NCBI GenBank assembly: GCA_045596745.1
Contig: JAZODA010000045.1
Coordinates: forward strand, 15,074-79,073
Direction of reading: 5' to 3'
Origin: RGIG3009 sp045596745
Lineage (GTDB): Bacteria; Bacillota; Clostridia; Oscillospirales; Acutalibacteraceae
DNA: 64,000 bases
Shown: piece by piece, positions 34,153 to 42,109 of the stretch
How positions within the stretch are numbered: position 1 is the first letter of the stretch
Layout of the letters: each line of letters opens with the position of its first letter
Notes under the pieces: generated by a model
Databases searched by the model: none
The model's input: the letters and a program-made list of their open reading frames with translations, nothing else
Told to the model about the DNA's origin: nothing
Translations under genes and position numbers: made by a program

Positions 34153-37100
34153 ATGAAGTTTTTCAAAAAGGCAATGGCAACACTGCTCGCTGCAGCGTTG
34201 CTGATTGGGTGCGCCATCTCCGGGCTGGTTCTGCCGGTCGCGGCAGAGGGTGACACCTTCAAAATGGGCTATGACCACATCTACGTGGCACCTGCGGATA
34301 GCGCGGGTTATGTAACGTATGTGGCAGTGCCGCTTTACACGATGGACGGGCAGCCGTACACCGAAACGGTTACCTGGGCGACCAGCAACAGCAACAAGCT
34401 GTCTGTTAGCAGTGCTGCGAAAGGTATTTTCGCAACAAAGAAAAATACCAGCGGTGATGTGACCATTACGGCGACCAACGCTGCGGGCGAAAGCCACAGC
34501 TGTGTTGTCACCATCTGCTTCGACGGTGAAATGATTGCCGGCGGTGATTTCGAAAGTTTGGCTTGCCAGACCGGTTTCTCGTCTGACCGCTGGAAGAACA
34601 TCATCACATCCGGCAAGGGCAAGGTTTCGGATGATCTGGATGATTCGTCCAATCACGTGCTGGAACTGCCGGCAGGTGTCGGTAGCGGTGAGGGTGTGGA
34701 GCCTTTGTACTATTCCGGTCTGCGCTGTGAGTCGGGCCGCGAATATGTCGTTTCTTTCGATATCAAGGGTGCTACCGGCGAAATCAAGCCGATCACCTTC
34801 CCGGGTTCTTATGTGACGGTGCTGGCTTCCAACACCGGCTATTATACCAGCGGCAACTGGCAGTGGATTACGCCGAAAGCGGACGAGTGGACGCACTACG
34901 AATACCGTATCAAGACCAAGACTCCCTCGGGCAAGAGCTTCAACCGTAATTATATTGTCGGTTTTGGTAACAGTTCCACTACCAACCCGGTTTATATCGA
35001 CAATTTCTCGATGTACGAACTGGGCACGGCGGAATCCGTTACCCTGAACACCGAAGCGCAGACGTTGGTGAAGGGCGAAAGCACCCAGCTGTCCTACACC
35101 TATGCGCCCGACGGTTCTACCGTTAACCGCGCGAAGTGGACCTCCAGCGACGAGACGGTCGCAACGGTGGACGCGAACGGTAACGTGACGGCAGTGAACC
35201 CCGGCACGGCAACCATCACGCTGAAGTGCGGTTGGCTGAAGAGCACCTGCGAGATTACCGTGACCGATATTATGGTGACCGGTATCGAGCTGAACAAGTC
35301 GGTTTTGGAACTGGCTGCAGGCGACAGCGAAACGCTGGAGCTGGCGGTTCTGCCGACAGGCGCAGCGCTTGCGGGCGAAGTTACCTGGACGACCAACAAC
35401 GCGGCGGTCGCTACCGTCGACGGCGGTAAAGTTACCGCTGTGGGCAAAGGTGTGGCTATCATCACGGCGGAGGCCGATGGCTTCACGACCGCTTGCGCCG
35501 TGACGGTTTCCCAGTCGACGGCGAACGACACCTTTAAATTTGCAAAAGACGAACTGCGTCTGGCTCCTGCCGACAGCGGCTACGTTATTTATGCCGGTAT
35601 GCCGGTGCGGGCAATTGATGGCTCGGCGTATACCGGGACGCTGACCTGGAGCGTCGACGATGCTTCGATTATTTCCGTGAACGCAACCTCCGGTCTGATT
35701 ACGACCAAGAAGGACGTTACCGGTGTGGCGTTTGTCACGGCGGCCAACGATGCCGGTGAGCGGCACACCTTCAAGGTCACGGTGGAATGGGACGGCGACC
35801 GTATTGCGGGCGGCGATTTCGAAACGGCTGCTACCAACACCAACCGCTGGACCAACAAAATCATCACGGGCGGCGCGGGACAGCTTGTTACCGAGGAAGA
35901 TGGCAACACCTGCCTGATGATTCCTGCGGGCAAAACGGATTTGTACTATGCCAACCTGACGGTCAAGGTGAATACCACGTATCGTCTCTCCTTTGATATC
36001 AAGGGCGATACCGGTGAAATCAAGCCTGTTTACTTCAAAAACACCACCAGCAACGGCTGGAAATATGCCACCCCGATCGCCGGAGGCACGGAGTGGAAGC
36101 GCGTTTCCTATGTCTTCACCATCGACAGCGATATTACCGATCAGCGCAGCTGGATCATCGGTTTCGGCAACTCGCCGCTTTCCGGTGTGACCCAGACCAA
36201 CCCGATTTACATCGACAACGTGTCGATGGTGGAAGTCGGTAATGCCGAGGGCATCCAGGTCGGCGCCGAAGAGATTCAGATGGAAGTCGGTGACAATATG
36301 ACGGTGCCGGTCACCGCCACTCCCGACGGTTCCCGTTTCAACTATCCCACGTGGGAAAGCAGCAACCCGGGTGTTGCCATGGTCGACGGTGAAGGCAACA
36401 TCATCGCGCTGTCTCCCGGTACGGCGACCATCACCGTGACCTCCAAGTCCGCGACCACGCTGACCGATTCCTTTACGGTTAAGGTGTTCAACGAGCTGCT
36501 GGTGGTTACTCCCGATATGGAACTGGAAAACGGCGAGCTTTCTTCGGACGCGGTGTTCGGCGAGCTCGAACCCGGTGACGTCGTGACCGTCACGGTCACT
36601 CCCGACGAGGGCTATCTGCTGGTGCCCGGTTCGCTGAAGTATGTAAAGAAAGACGGTACGGCCGTCCGCATTCTGAACGAATCCTGGACAGCGGAGCCGG
36701 TGTTCGGTCGTGACTCGGTCGGTAACACCTTCGAGTTCGAAATGCCCGAGGAAAAGGTTACCATCACCGCCGAGTTCGTTTCCACCGAAAACCAGTCCTT
36801 TGCGATGGATACTGTGGGTACCTCGTTCCATTACGTCTACTCGAATGGCGAGCGTGTATACGATGGTATCCGCTTCCTGACCCGTATGAACCTGGCGGTG
36901 GCGTTTGACGACACCTCCGACACGATGACGGTTCGTTACAACGGTAAGGATTACGAGGTTGTCGAGCTCGGCTCGCTGCTCAAGCGTGACGGTAACGACA
37001 CCGAACTGACCTATGCCAACGCGATTGCCAACACCGGCACCAGCGGTATGGGCAAGATGTGGGTCAGCAAGGCTTACAGCAACACGAACGGTGTGTTCAA

Positions 37101-39861
37101 ACTGGTGGACTACACCGATTCCTACATCGACTTCGCGTCGGTGATGATGACCACCCACTACGATCGTTTCTACACTGCGCGCGGCTACATCCGACTGAAG
37201 GATGCCGACGGCGAGGTTATCACCGTCGAGTGCGGCGAAGTGACCAACGGTATCGGCTCGGTTGTGTCGCAGCTGCCTGCGGTGGAAACGCTTGACGGCA
37301 TCGCCGCCGAAAAGAGCGCTTCTGTCCCGGCTTCCCACGCGGTTGCCCCCGGTCAGAAGGTCACCTACACCTTTACGCTGAAGAACAACGGTGCAACGAG
37401 CGGCAACGTGACCGTGTTCGATCCGATTCCGGAAAACACCACCTATGTTGAGGGCGCCGATATCGTGGCGACCAAGGCTGTTCAGACCGCCGATGGCTCG
37501 CTGGCTCTGCAGAAGACTGCCGCGTGGACGGTGTGGCTGGAAGCAGGCGAGACCAAGGATATCAGCTACACGGTGCGTGTGGATGATGATATGGAACTGT
37601 GCACGGGCGGCAAGGTCGAACCCACCGTTTCGCAGGTCGGCGACACCACCGTTACCACCGATTATCCGATCTACATTGAGCGCATCGTCAACTCTGTGGA
37701 CGAACACTTCTTCAACACCGCAGTGAAGGCGCTGGGTGATTCCAGCTACTCCGATATGACGCATATCTATTGGCTGTACTACATCACTTACTCGAGCGCT
37801 TCCACCGGTTATCGTACCGGTGACGTGTACAACGGTTGCACGGCTGAGCAGGTGCTGAACAGCATCATCAACGGCACCGGCACGACCTCCTACAACTACA
37901 CCGACTCCACCGGTAAGGCACAGAGCGGCACGATCAACCATCTGGACAACATTGCCCCGACCCTGTACGGTGGTACGCAGATTCGCGGCCAGATTGAGGG
38001 CGTCAAGGGCGCTCCCGCCGCTTCGGTTACCGAAGAGAACCTGATGATCGGTGACGTTATCATCGTGAAGGTTGACGGCGTTGTGTCGCTGTATGTCTAC
38101 TGCGACAAGGGCCTGATGAAGATTAAGGCCACCGGCGGTAGCGAAAAGGCCGACATGGATCTGCTCGATACGCTGACCTCTTCGCAGGCGTACATTGTCC
38201 TGCGTCCGCGCACCTCGCTTACCGGCGTTTTCTCCAGCGATCCCGAGGCTGAGCCTGTTGAGTACACTCCCGAACAGGAAGCGGTCATCAGAACGGCCGA
38301 AGCGTTCCTGCTGCGCGGCGAAAAGGTTCAGTACGCCGATACCGACTACAACTACGGCGGCCCCGATCCGTATAACGGCAGTTACACGGAGTATCGTTGG
38401 AAGATTCGCGAGGATTCTCCCGAGGATGCGACCATCGATAACATCAAGTATACCAACTGCGCCGCGTTTACGTTTGACAGCTACTACTTTGCTCTGGGCC
38501 TTGACACCGGCCTGTTCACTACCAACCAGCTGGCGAGTGCGTCGTCCACCTACAAGGTGTTCGACTTCAAGCGCACGGTGTCGAGCGGTGTCATCACCTC
38601 GACCCATACCGAAGAGGAAAAGGCACAGATTCAGCAGCAGTTCCTGGATACGCTGCAGCCCGGCGACCTGATGGTCGTTCGCCGCGTGGCGGGTACCGGT
38701 CACGTGATGATGTACATGGGCAACGGCAAGATGATTCACTGCTCCGGTTCCGTGTATCGTTACGGCACCAACGGTAAAGACCCGGTGGAAATGCACGAGC
38801 CGGCCATCTACTACGGCCAGATTATGAACTACTTCTTCAACCCCACCGGTTCCAACTATATCTTCGGCAGCAACGTGCATCACACCGTTATCGTTCGTCC
38901 GCTGAACAACTTCAAGAAGACGATTCCGGAAAACACCACCAACCGTCTGAACAACCTCACCGGTATTGTGGCACAGAAGCTGGTTCCCGTAAGCCTGGGT
39001 AAGACCGTGAACGTCGGCACTGAGCTGACCTTCACCTTCGACCTGCGCAACACCAACGATGTTGCCAAGACGCTGACCATCACCGATACCGTGCCTGCCG
39101 GCACTACTTATGTGTCCGCTACCGGTAACGCTGTGAAGGATGGCGACACCCTGACCTGGACGGTCCCGCTGGCGGCAGATGAGCAAAAGACGGTCTCCTA
39201 CACCGTGCGCGTTAACAACGATGTGGCGGGCGGTACCAAGATTGCTACGGTTGCTGTCATCAACGACGTTGTGTTCGATTGCCCGCCCGTCTCGGTTGGC
39301 AACACGCTCACCGACGATGAGCAGAGCGCTCTGATTACCGCGTTCAACGCGCTGAAGGCAGAGGGCACGACGCTGGCCAATCTGGAATTGGTCAACGAAA
39401 TCTACAAGCGCGCCGGCATTCAGGACACGGTCTTTGCCGAAACGGCACTTGCCGATGTCGCGCTGGGCGAGAATGGTATCTTCCAGAACATCGGTACCGA
39501 TTCTGCTCCGTACTACGCGCTACAGGAAGGCGTGGAGGATAACCTCTACTACAACATGATGGCGCCGACGCTGTATGGCGGTGAAAGACTGCACACGGAT
39601 CGTTGGACGCACGATCGTACCCGTATGATGTACGTCGAAGACCTGGTGGTTGGTGATATTCTCATCTTCCGCAATGGTTACTACAATGTCGGCTATCGTA
39701 TGTATCTGTACACGGGCGAAGATAACTTCTATTGCCTGACCACCGGTGCGTACGACACCATCACGGTGGCAAAGCGTCTGGAGCAGTCGCTGGGTCGTCC
39801 CAACTACAACTACAGCACGCACTACTTTATGGTGCTTCGTCCGTCGCTGGTGCAGGAATAA
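34153..39861 (+). CDS. Giant secreted multidomain protein with Ig-like, DUF11 and NlpC/P60-like domains
   Basis: A protein of 1902 residues. The signal sequence (1-31) has both a lipobox-like LLIGC (Cys20) and a signal-peptidase-I-like AA|EG site, so anchoring is uncertain; no LPXTG motif or SLH domain is seen. Order: module A1 (34-300, ending in a carbohydrate-binding-like GGDFE...YIDNFSM block), Ig-like Big_2 repeats (300-455), module A2 (459-700, a copy of A1), Big_2 (700-780), a beta-rich repeat (785-880), a GIRFLTRM domain (883-1040), DUF11 (1056-1170), an NlpC/P60-like domain without catalytic residues (1181-1355), an NlpC/P60 domain with candidate Cys1436 and His1517 (1373-1590), DUF11 (1606-1720), and another degenerate NlpC/P60-like domain (1725-1902). 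Probably a cell-wall amidase/peptidase or adhesin; the exact role is unknown. Confidence 0.85.
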   Translation: MKFFKKAMATLLAAALLIGCAISGLVLPVAAEGDTFKMGYDHIYVAPADSAGYVTYVAVPLYTMDGQPYTETVTWATSNSNKLSVSSAAKGIFATKKNTSGDVTITATNAAGESHSCVVTICFDGEMIAGGDFESLACQTGFSSDRWKNIITSGKGKVSDDLDDSSNHVLELPAGVGSGEGVEPLYYSGLRCESGREYVVSFDIKGATGEIKPITFPGSYVTVLASNTGYYTSGNWQWITPKADEWTHYEYRIKTKTPSGKSFNRNYIVGFGNSSTTNPVYIDNFSMYELGTAESVTLNTEAQTLVKGESTQLSYTYAPDGSTVNRAKWTSSDETVATVDANGNVTAVNPGTATITLKCGWLKSTCEITVTDIMVTGIELNKSVLELAAGDSETLELAVLPTGAALAGEVTWTTNNAAVATVDGGKVTAVGKGVAIITAEADGFTTACAVTVSQSTANDTFKFAKDELRLAPADSGYVIYAGMPVRAIDGSAYTGTLTWSVDDASIISVNATSGLITTKKDVTGVAFVTAANDAGERHTFKVTVEWDGDRIAGGDFETAATNTNRWTNKIITGGAGQLVTEEDGNTCLMIPAGKTDLYYANLTVKVNTTYRLSFDIKGDTGEIKPVYFKNTTSNGWKYATPIAGGTEWKRVSYVFTIDSDITDQRSWIIGFGNSPLSGVTQTNPIYIDNVSMVEVGNAEGIQVGAEEIQMEVGDNMTVPVTATPDGSRFNYPTWESSNPGVAMVDGEGNIIALSPGTATITVTSKSATTLTDSFTVKVFNELLVVTPDMELENGELSSDAVFGELEPGDVVTVTVTPDEGYLLVPGSLKYVKKDGTAVRILNESWTAEPVFGRDSVGNTFEFEMPEEKVTITAEFVSTENQSFAMDTVGTSFHYVYSNGERVYDGIRFLTRMNLAVAFDDTSDTMTVRYNGKDYEVVELGSLLKRDGNDTELTYANAIANTGTSGMGKMWVSKAYSNTNGVFKLVDYTDSYIDFASVMMTTHYDRFYTARGYIRLKDADGEVITVECGEVTNGIGSVVSQLPAVETLDGIAAEKSASVPASHAVAPGQKVTYTFTLKNNGATSGNVTVFDPIPENTTYVEGADIVATKAVQTADGSLALQKTAAWTVWLEAGETKDISYTVRVDDDMELCTGGKVEPTVSQVGDTTVTTDYPIYIERIVNSVDEHFFNTAVKALGDSSYSDMTHIYWLYYITYSSASTGYRTGDVYNGCTAEQVLNSIINGTGTTSYNYTDSTGKAQSGTINHLDNIAPTLYGGTQIRGQIEGVKGAPAASVTEENLMIGDVIIVKVDGVVSLYVYCDKGLMKIKATGGSEKADMDLLDTLTSSQAYIVLRPRTSLTGVFSSDPEAEPVEYTPEQEAVIRTAEAFLLRGEKVQYADTDYNYGGPDPYNGSYTEYRWKIREDSPEDATIDNIKYTNCAAFTFDSYYFALGLDTGLFTTNQLASASSTYKVFDFKRTVSSGVITSTHTEEEKAQIQQQFLDTLQPGDLMVVRRVAGTGHVMMYMGNGKMIHCSGSVYRYGTNGKDPVEMHEPAIYYGQIMNYFFNPTGSNYIFGSNVHHTVIVRPLNNFKKTIPENTTNRLNNLTGIVAQKLVPVSLGKTVNVGTELTFTFDLRNTNDVAKTLTITDTVPAGTTYVSATGNAVKDGDTLTWTVPLAADEQKTVSYTVRVNNDVAGGTKIATVAVINDVVFDCPPVSVGNTLTDDEQSALITAFNALKAEGTTLANLELVNEIYKRAGIQDTVFAETALADVALGENGIFQNIGTDSAPYYALQEGVEDNLYYNMMAPTLYGGERLHTDRWTHDRTRMMYVEDLVVGDILIFRNGYYNVGYRMYLYTGEDNFYCLTTGAYDTITVAKRLEQSLGRPNYNYSTHYFMVLRPSLVQE

Positions 39862-39876
39862 AGGAGGAGAAGAAAT

Positions 39877-39996
39877 ATGAAACTGTATACGACTCCTTCT
39901 GTGGAGATTCTTGATCTTACCGCCGATGAGGCGCTCGCGGCCGTGGTTCAAAGCGAACCCACCGTCGAGGATAACGACGACGATCTGAGCGCATAA
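39877..39996 (+). CDS. Small acidic peptide (39 residues), function unknown
   Basis: A short open frame with a very strong Shine-Dalgarno (AAGGAGGAG, 8 bases before ATG 39877) that starts 15 bp after the giant surface-protein gene and ends just before their common terminator. It begins MKLYTTPSVEILDL and ends in an acidic tail (VEDNDDDLSA) with no Cys, Trp or obvious transmembrane helix. The MK-x-Y-x-x-P-x-x-E opening recalls small leader-like peptides common in gut Clostridia and Bacteroides, some of which are annotated as possible RiPP precursors; no modifying enzyme gene is nearby. Its placement suggests a role tied to the surface protein. Confidence 0.7.
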   Translation: MKLYTTPSVEILDLTADEALAAVVQSEPTVEDNDDDLSA

Positions 39997-40000
39997 CAAC

Positions 40001-40042
40001 AAACATCGCCGTGGGGAAACCCACGGCGATGTTTCTTTTTTT
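40001..40042 (+). terminator. Intrinsic terminator after the surface-protein operon
   Basis: A 15-bp perfect stem (40001-40015 with 40020-40034), GAAA tetraloop, then C and seven T. Confidence 0.96.
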
Positions 40043-40089
40043 GTGGGTGTGTATTTTTTTGCCGCCCCCTTTATTTTTTAATCTATATG

Positions 40090-40098
40090 TGATATAAT
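40090..40098 (+). promoter_or_regulatory. Extended -10 promoter of uvrB-uvrA
   Basis: TGA-TATAAT at 40090-40098 is a consensus extended -10; the -35 region is only AT-rich. No LexA/DinR-type SOS box was recognised around it. Confidence 0.65.
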
Positions 40099-40134
40099 AA
40101 ACCGAATATGTCTTTGTAGGGTGGAGGTGACGGG

Positions 40135-42093
40135 ATGGACCGATTCGAACTGCATGCGCCGTATCAGCCGACAGGCGACCAGCCGCAGGCAATCGAGAAG
40201 CTGGTGGCGAGTATCAACAGCGGAAAACGCGAGCAGACGCTGCTTGGCGTGACCGGTTCCGGCAAGACCTTCACGATGGCGAATGTCATCGCACAGGTGA
40301 ATCGTCCCACCCTCGTTCTCGCTCACAACAAAACCCTCGCCGCACAGCTGTGCAGCGAGTTCAAAGAGTTTTTCCCAAACAACGCGGTGGAGTATTTCGT
40401 TTCTTACTACGACTATTACCAGCCGGAAGCGTATGTGCCGTCCACCGACACCTATATCGAAAAGGATTCCGCCATCAACGACGAAATCGATAAGCTGCGG
40501 CATTCCGCTACGTCGGCGCTGTCGGAGCGGCGCGATGTCATCATCGTGGCGAGTGTGTCCTGTATCTACAGCTTGGGTAACCCCATCGATTACCGCAATA
40601 TGATTATTTCGCTGCGCCCCGGTATGACCAAAAGCCGTGACGAGCTGATTGCGCGGCTGGTGGATTTGCAGTATGAGCGCAACGATATCAACTTCATCCG
40701 CAACAAGTTCCGCGTACGAGGCGATGTGGTGGAGATTTTCCCGGCCTATTCCAACGACACGGTCATCCGTGTGGAGTTTTTCGGCGACGAGATTGACCGC
40801 CTGAGCGAAGTGAATCCGCTGACAGGCGAACTGAAAGGTCTGCTCGGGCATATTGCCATCTATCCTGCGTCACACTATATTGTGCCGCCCGATAAACTGG
40901 AGGTCGCCATCGCGGAAATCGAGCGCGAGCTGGAGGAGCGTGTGGAGGAGTTCAAGCAGGCAGGACAACTGCTGGAAGCCCAGCGTATTCTGCAGCGCAC
41001 ACGGTACGACATCGAAATGCTGCGCGAAATCGGTATGTGCAAAGGCATTGAAAACTATTCCCGTGTGCTGGCAGGGCGTGCGCCCGGCTCGACACCGTTC
41101 ACGCTGCTGGATTATTTTCCCGAGGACTATTTGCTGTTTGTGGACGAATCGCACGTGACACTGCCGCAGGTGCGCGGTATGTTCGGTGGCGATTTTGCAC
41201 GCAAAAAGAATCTGGTGGATTACGGTTTCCGCCTGCCCAGCGCGTTTGACAACCGTCCGCTGAATTTTGATGAGTTCTACAACCGCGTAAACCAAGCGGT
41301 GTTTGTCAGCGCGACCCCCGGCGCGTTTGAATATGACCACAGCGGCGCACCGGTGGAACAGGTAATCCGCCCGACAGGCTTGCCCGACCCCGAAGTGACG
41401 GTGCGACCTGTGGAGGGACAAATCGACGATTTGATGGGCGAAATCCGTCTGCGTGCCGAGCGCGGCGAGCGTGTGCTGGTGACAACGCTGACCAAGAAAA
41501 TGGCGGAGGATTTGACCGCGTATTTCGAGAATGTTGGCATCCGCGTGCGGTATATGCACCACGACATCGATACGATGGAGCGTATGCAGATTATCCGCGA
41601 TTTGCGTCTCGGTGAGTTCGATGTGCTGATTGGTATCAACCTGCTGCGCGAGGGCTTGGATATTCCCGAAGTGTCGCTGGTGGCGGTGCTGGATGCCGAC
41701 AAGGAAGGCTTCCTGCGGTCGGCGACCTCGCTGATTCAGACCATCGGTCGTGCGGCGCGTAATGCCGAGGGCAAGGTCATTTTGTATGCGGACGAGGTCA
41801 CGCCGTCGATGGAGCAGGCGATTCGTGAAACCGAACGCCGCCGCACCATTCAGCTTAACTACAACGAGCAACACGGCATCGTGCCGAAAACCATTATCAA
41901 AGAGGTGCGTGACGTGCTGCAGATTACACCGTCTGCGGTGCGGGATGCGGCAAGCGGTAAGAAGCTGTCCAAGGCCGAGCGGATGCAACGCATTGAACAG
42001 CTGACCAAGGAGATGAAACACGCGGCCAAGCTGCTGGAATTCGAGCATGCGGCGTGGCTGCGCGATGAGATTGAAAAGCTCAGAAAGGGCTGA
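40135..42093 (+). CDS. uvrB: Excinuclease ABC subunit B
   Basis: Helicase-like damage-verification subunit of nucleotide excision repair, loaded by UvrA and cut-partnered by UvrC. The 652 residues contain the Walker A GVTGSGKTFT, the beta-hairpin region VSYYDYYQPEAYVPSTDTYI, the DEAD-type FVDESH, motifs V/VI (GINLLREGLDIPEVS, TIGRAARN) and the C-terminal UVR domain for UvrC contact. ATG 40135 lies behind GGTGGAGGTG. uvrA follows 16 bp downstream, giving the common uvrBA arrangement. Confidence 0.97.
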   Translation: MDRFELHAPYQPTGDQPQAIEKLVASINSGKREQTLLGVTGSGKTFTMANVIAQVNRPTLVLAHNKTLAAQLCSEFKEFFPNNAVEYFVSYYDYYQPEAYVPSTDTYIEKDSAINDEIDKLRHSATSALSERRDVIIVASVSCIYSLGNPIDYRNMIISLRPGMTKSRDELIARLVDLQYERNDINFIRNKFRVRGDVVEIFPAYSNDTVIRVEFFGDEIDRLSEVNPLTGELKGLLGHIAIYPASHYIVPPDKLEVAIAEIERELEERVEEFKQAGQLLEAQRILQRTRYDIEMLREIGMCKGIENYSRVLAGRAPGSTPFTLLDYFPEDYLLFVDESHVTLPQVRGMFGGDFARKKNLVDYGFRLPSAFDNRPLNFDEFYNRVNQAVFVSATPGAFEYDHSGAPVEQVIRPTGLPDPEVTVRPVEGQIDDLMGEIRLRAERGERVLVTTLTKKMAEDLTAYFENVGIRVRYMHHDIDTMERMQIIRDLRLGEFDVLIGINLLREGLDIPEVSLVAVLDADKEGFLRSATSLIQTIGRAARNAEGKVILYADEVTPSMEQAIRETERRRTIQLNYNEQHGIVPKTIIKEVRDVLQITPSAVRDAASGKKLSKAERMQRIEQLTKEMKHAAKLLEFEHAAWLRDEIEKLRKG

Positions 42094-42109
42094 GCCGAGA
42101 GGAACAACT

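Noticed and set aside
34111..39186. 1691-codon open frame on the minus strand opposite the giant surface protein
   Set aside because: Low-complexity H/R/V-rich translation with no recognisable domain or start signal; the + strand frame has a signal sequence and domains.
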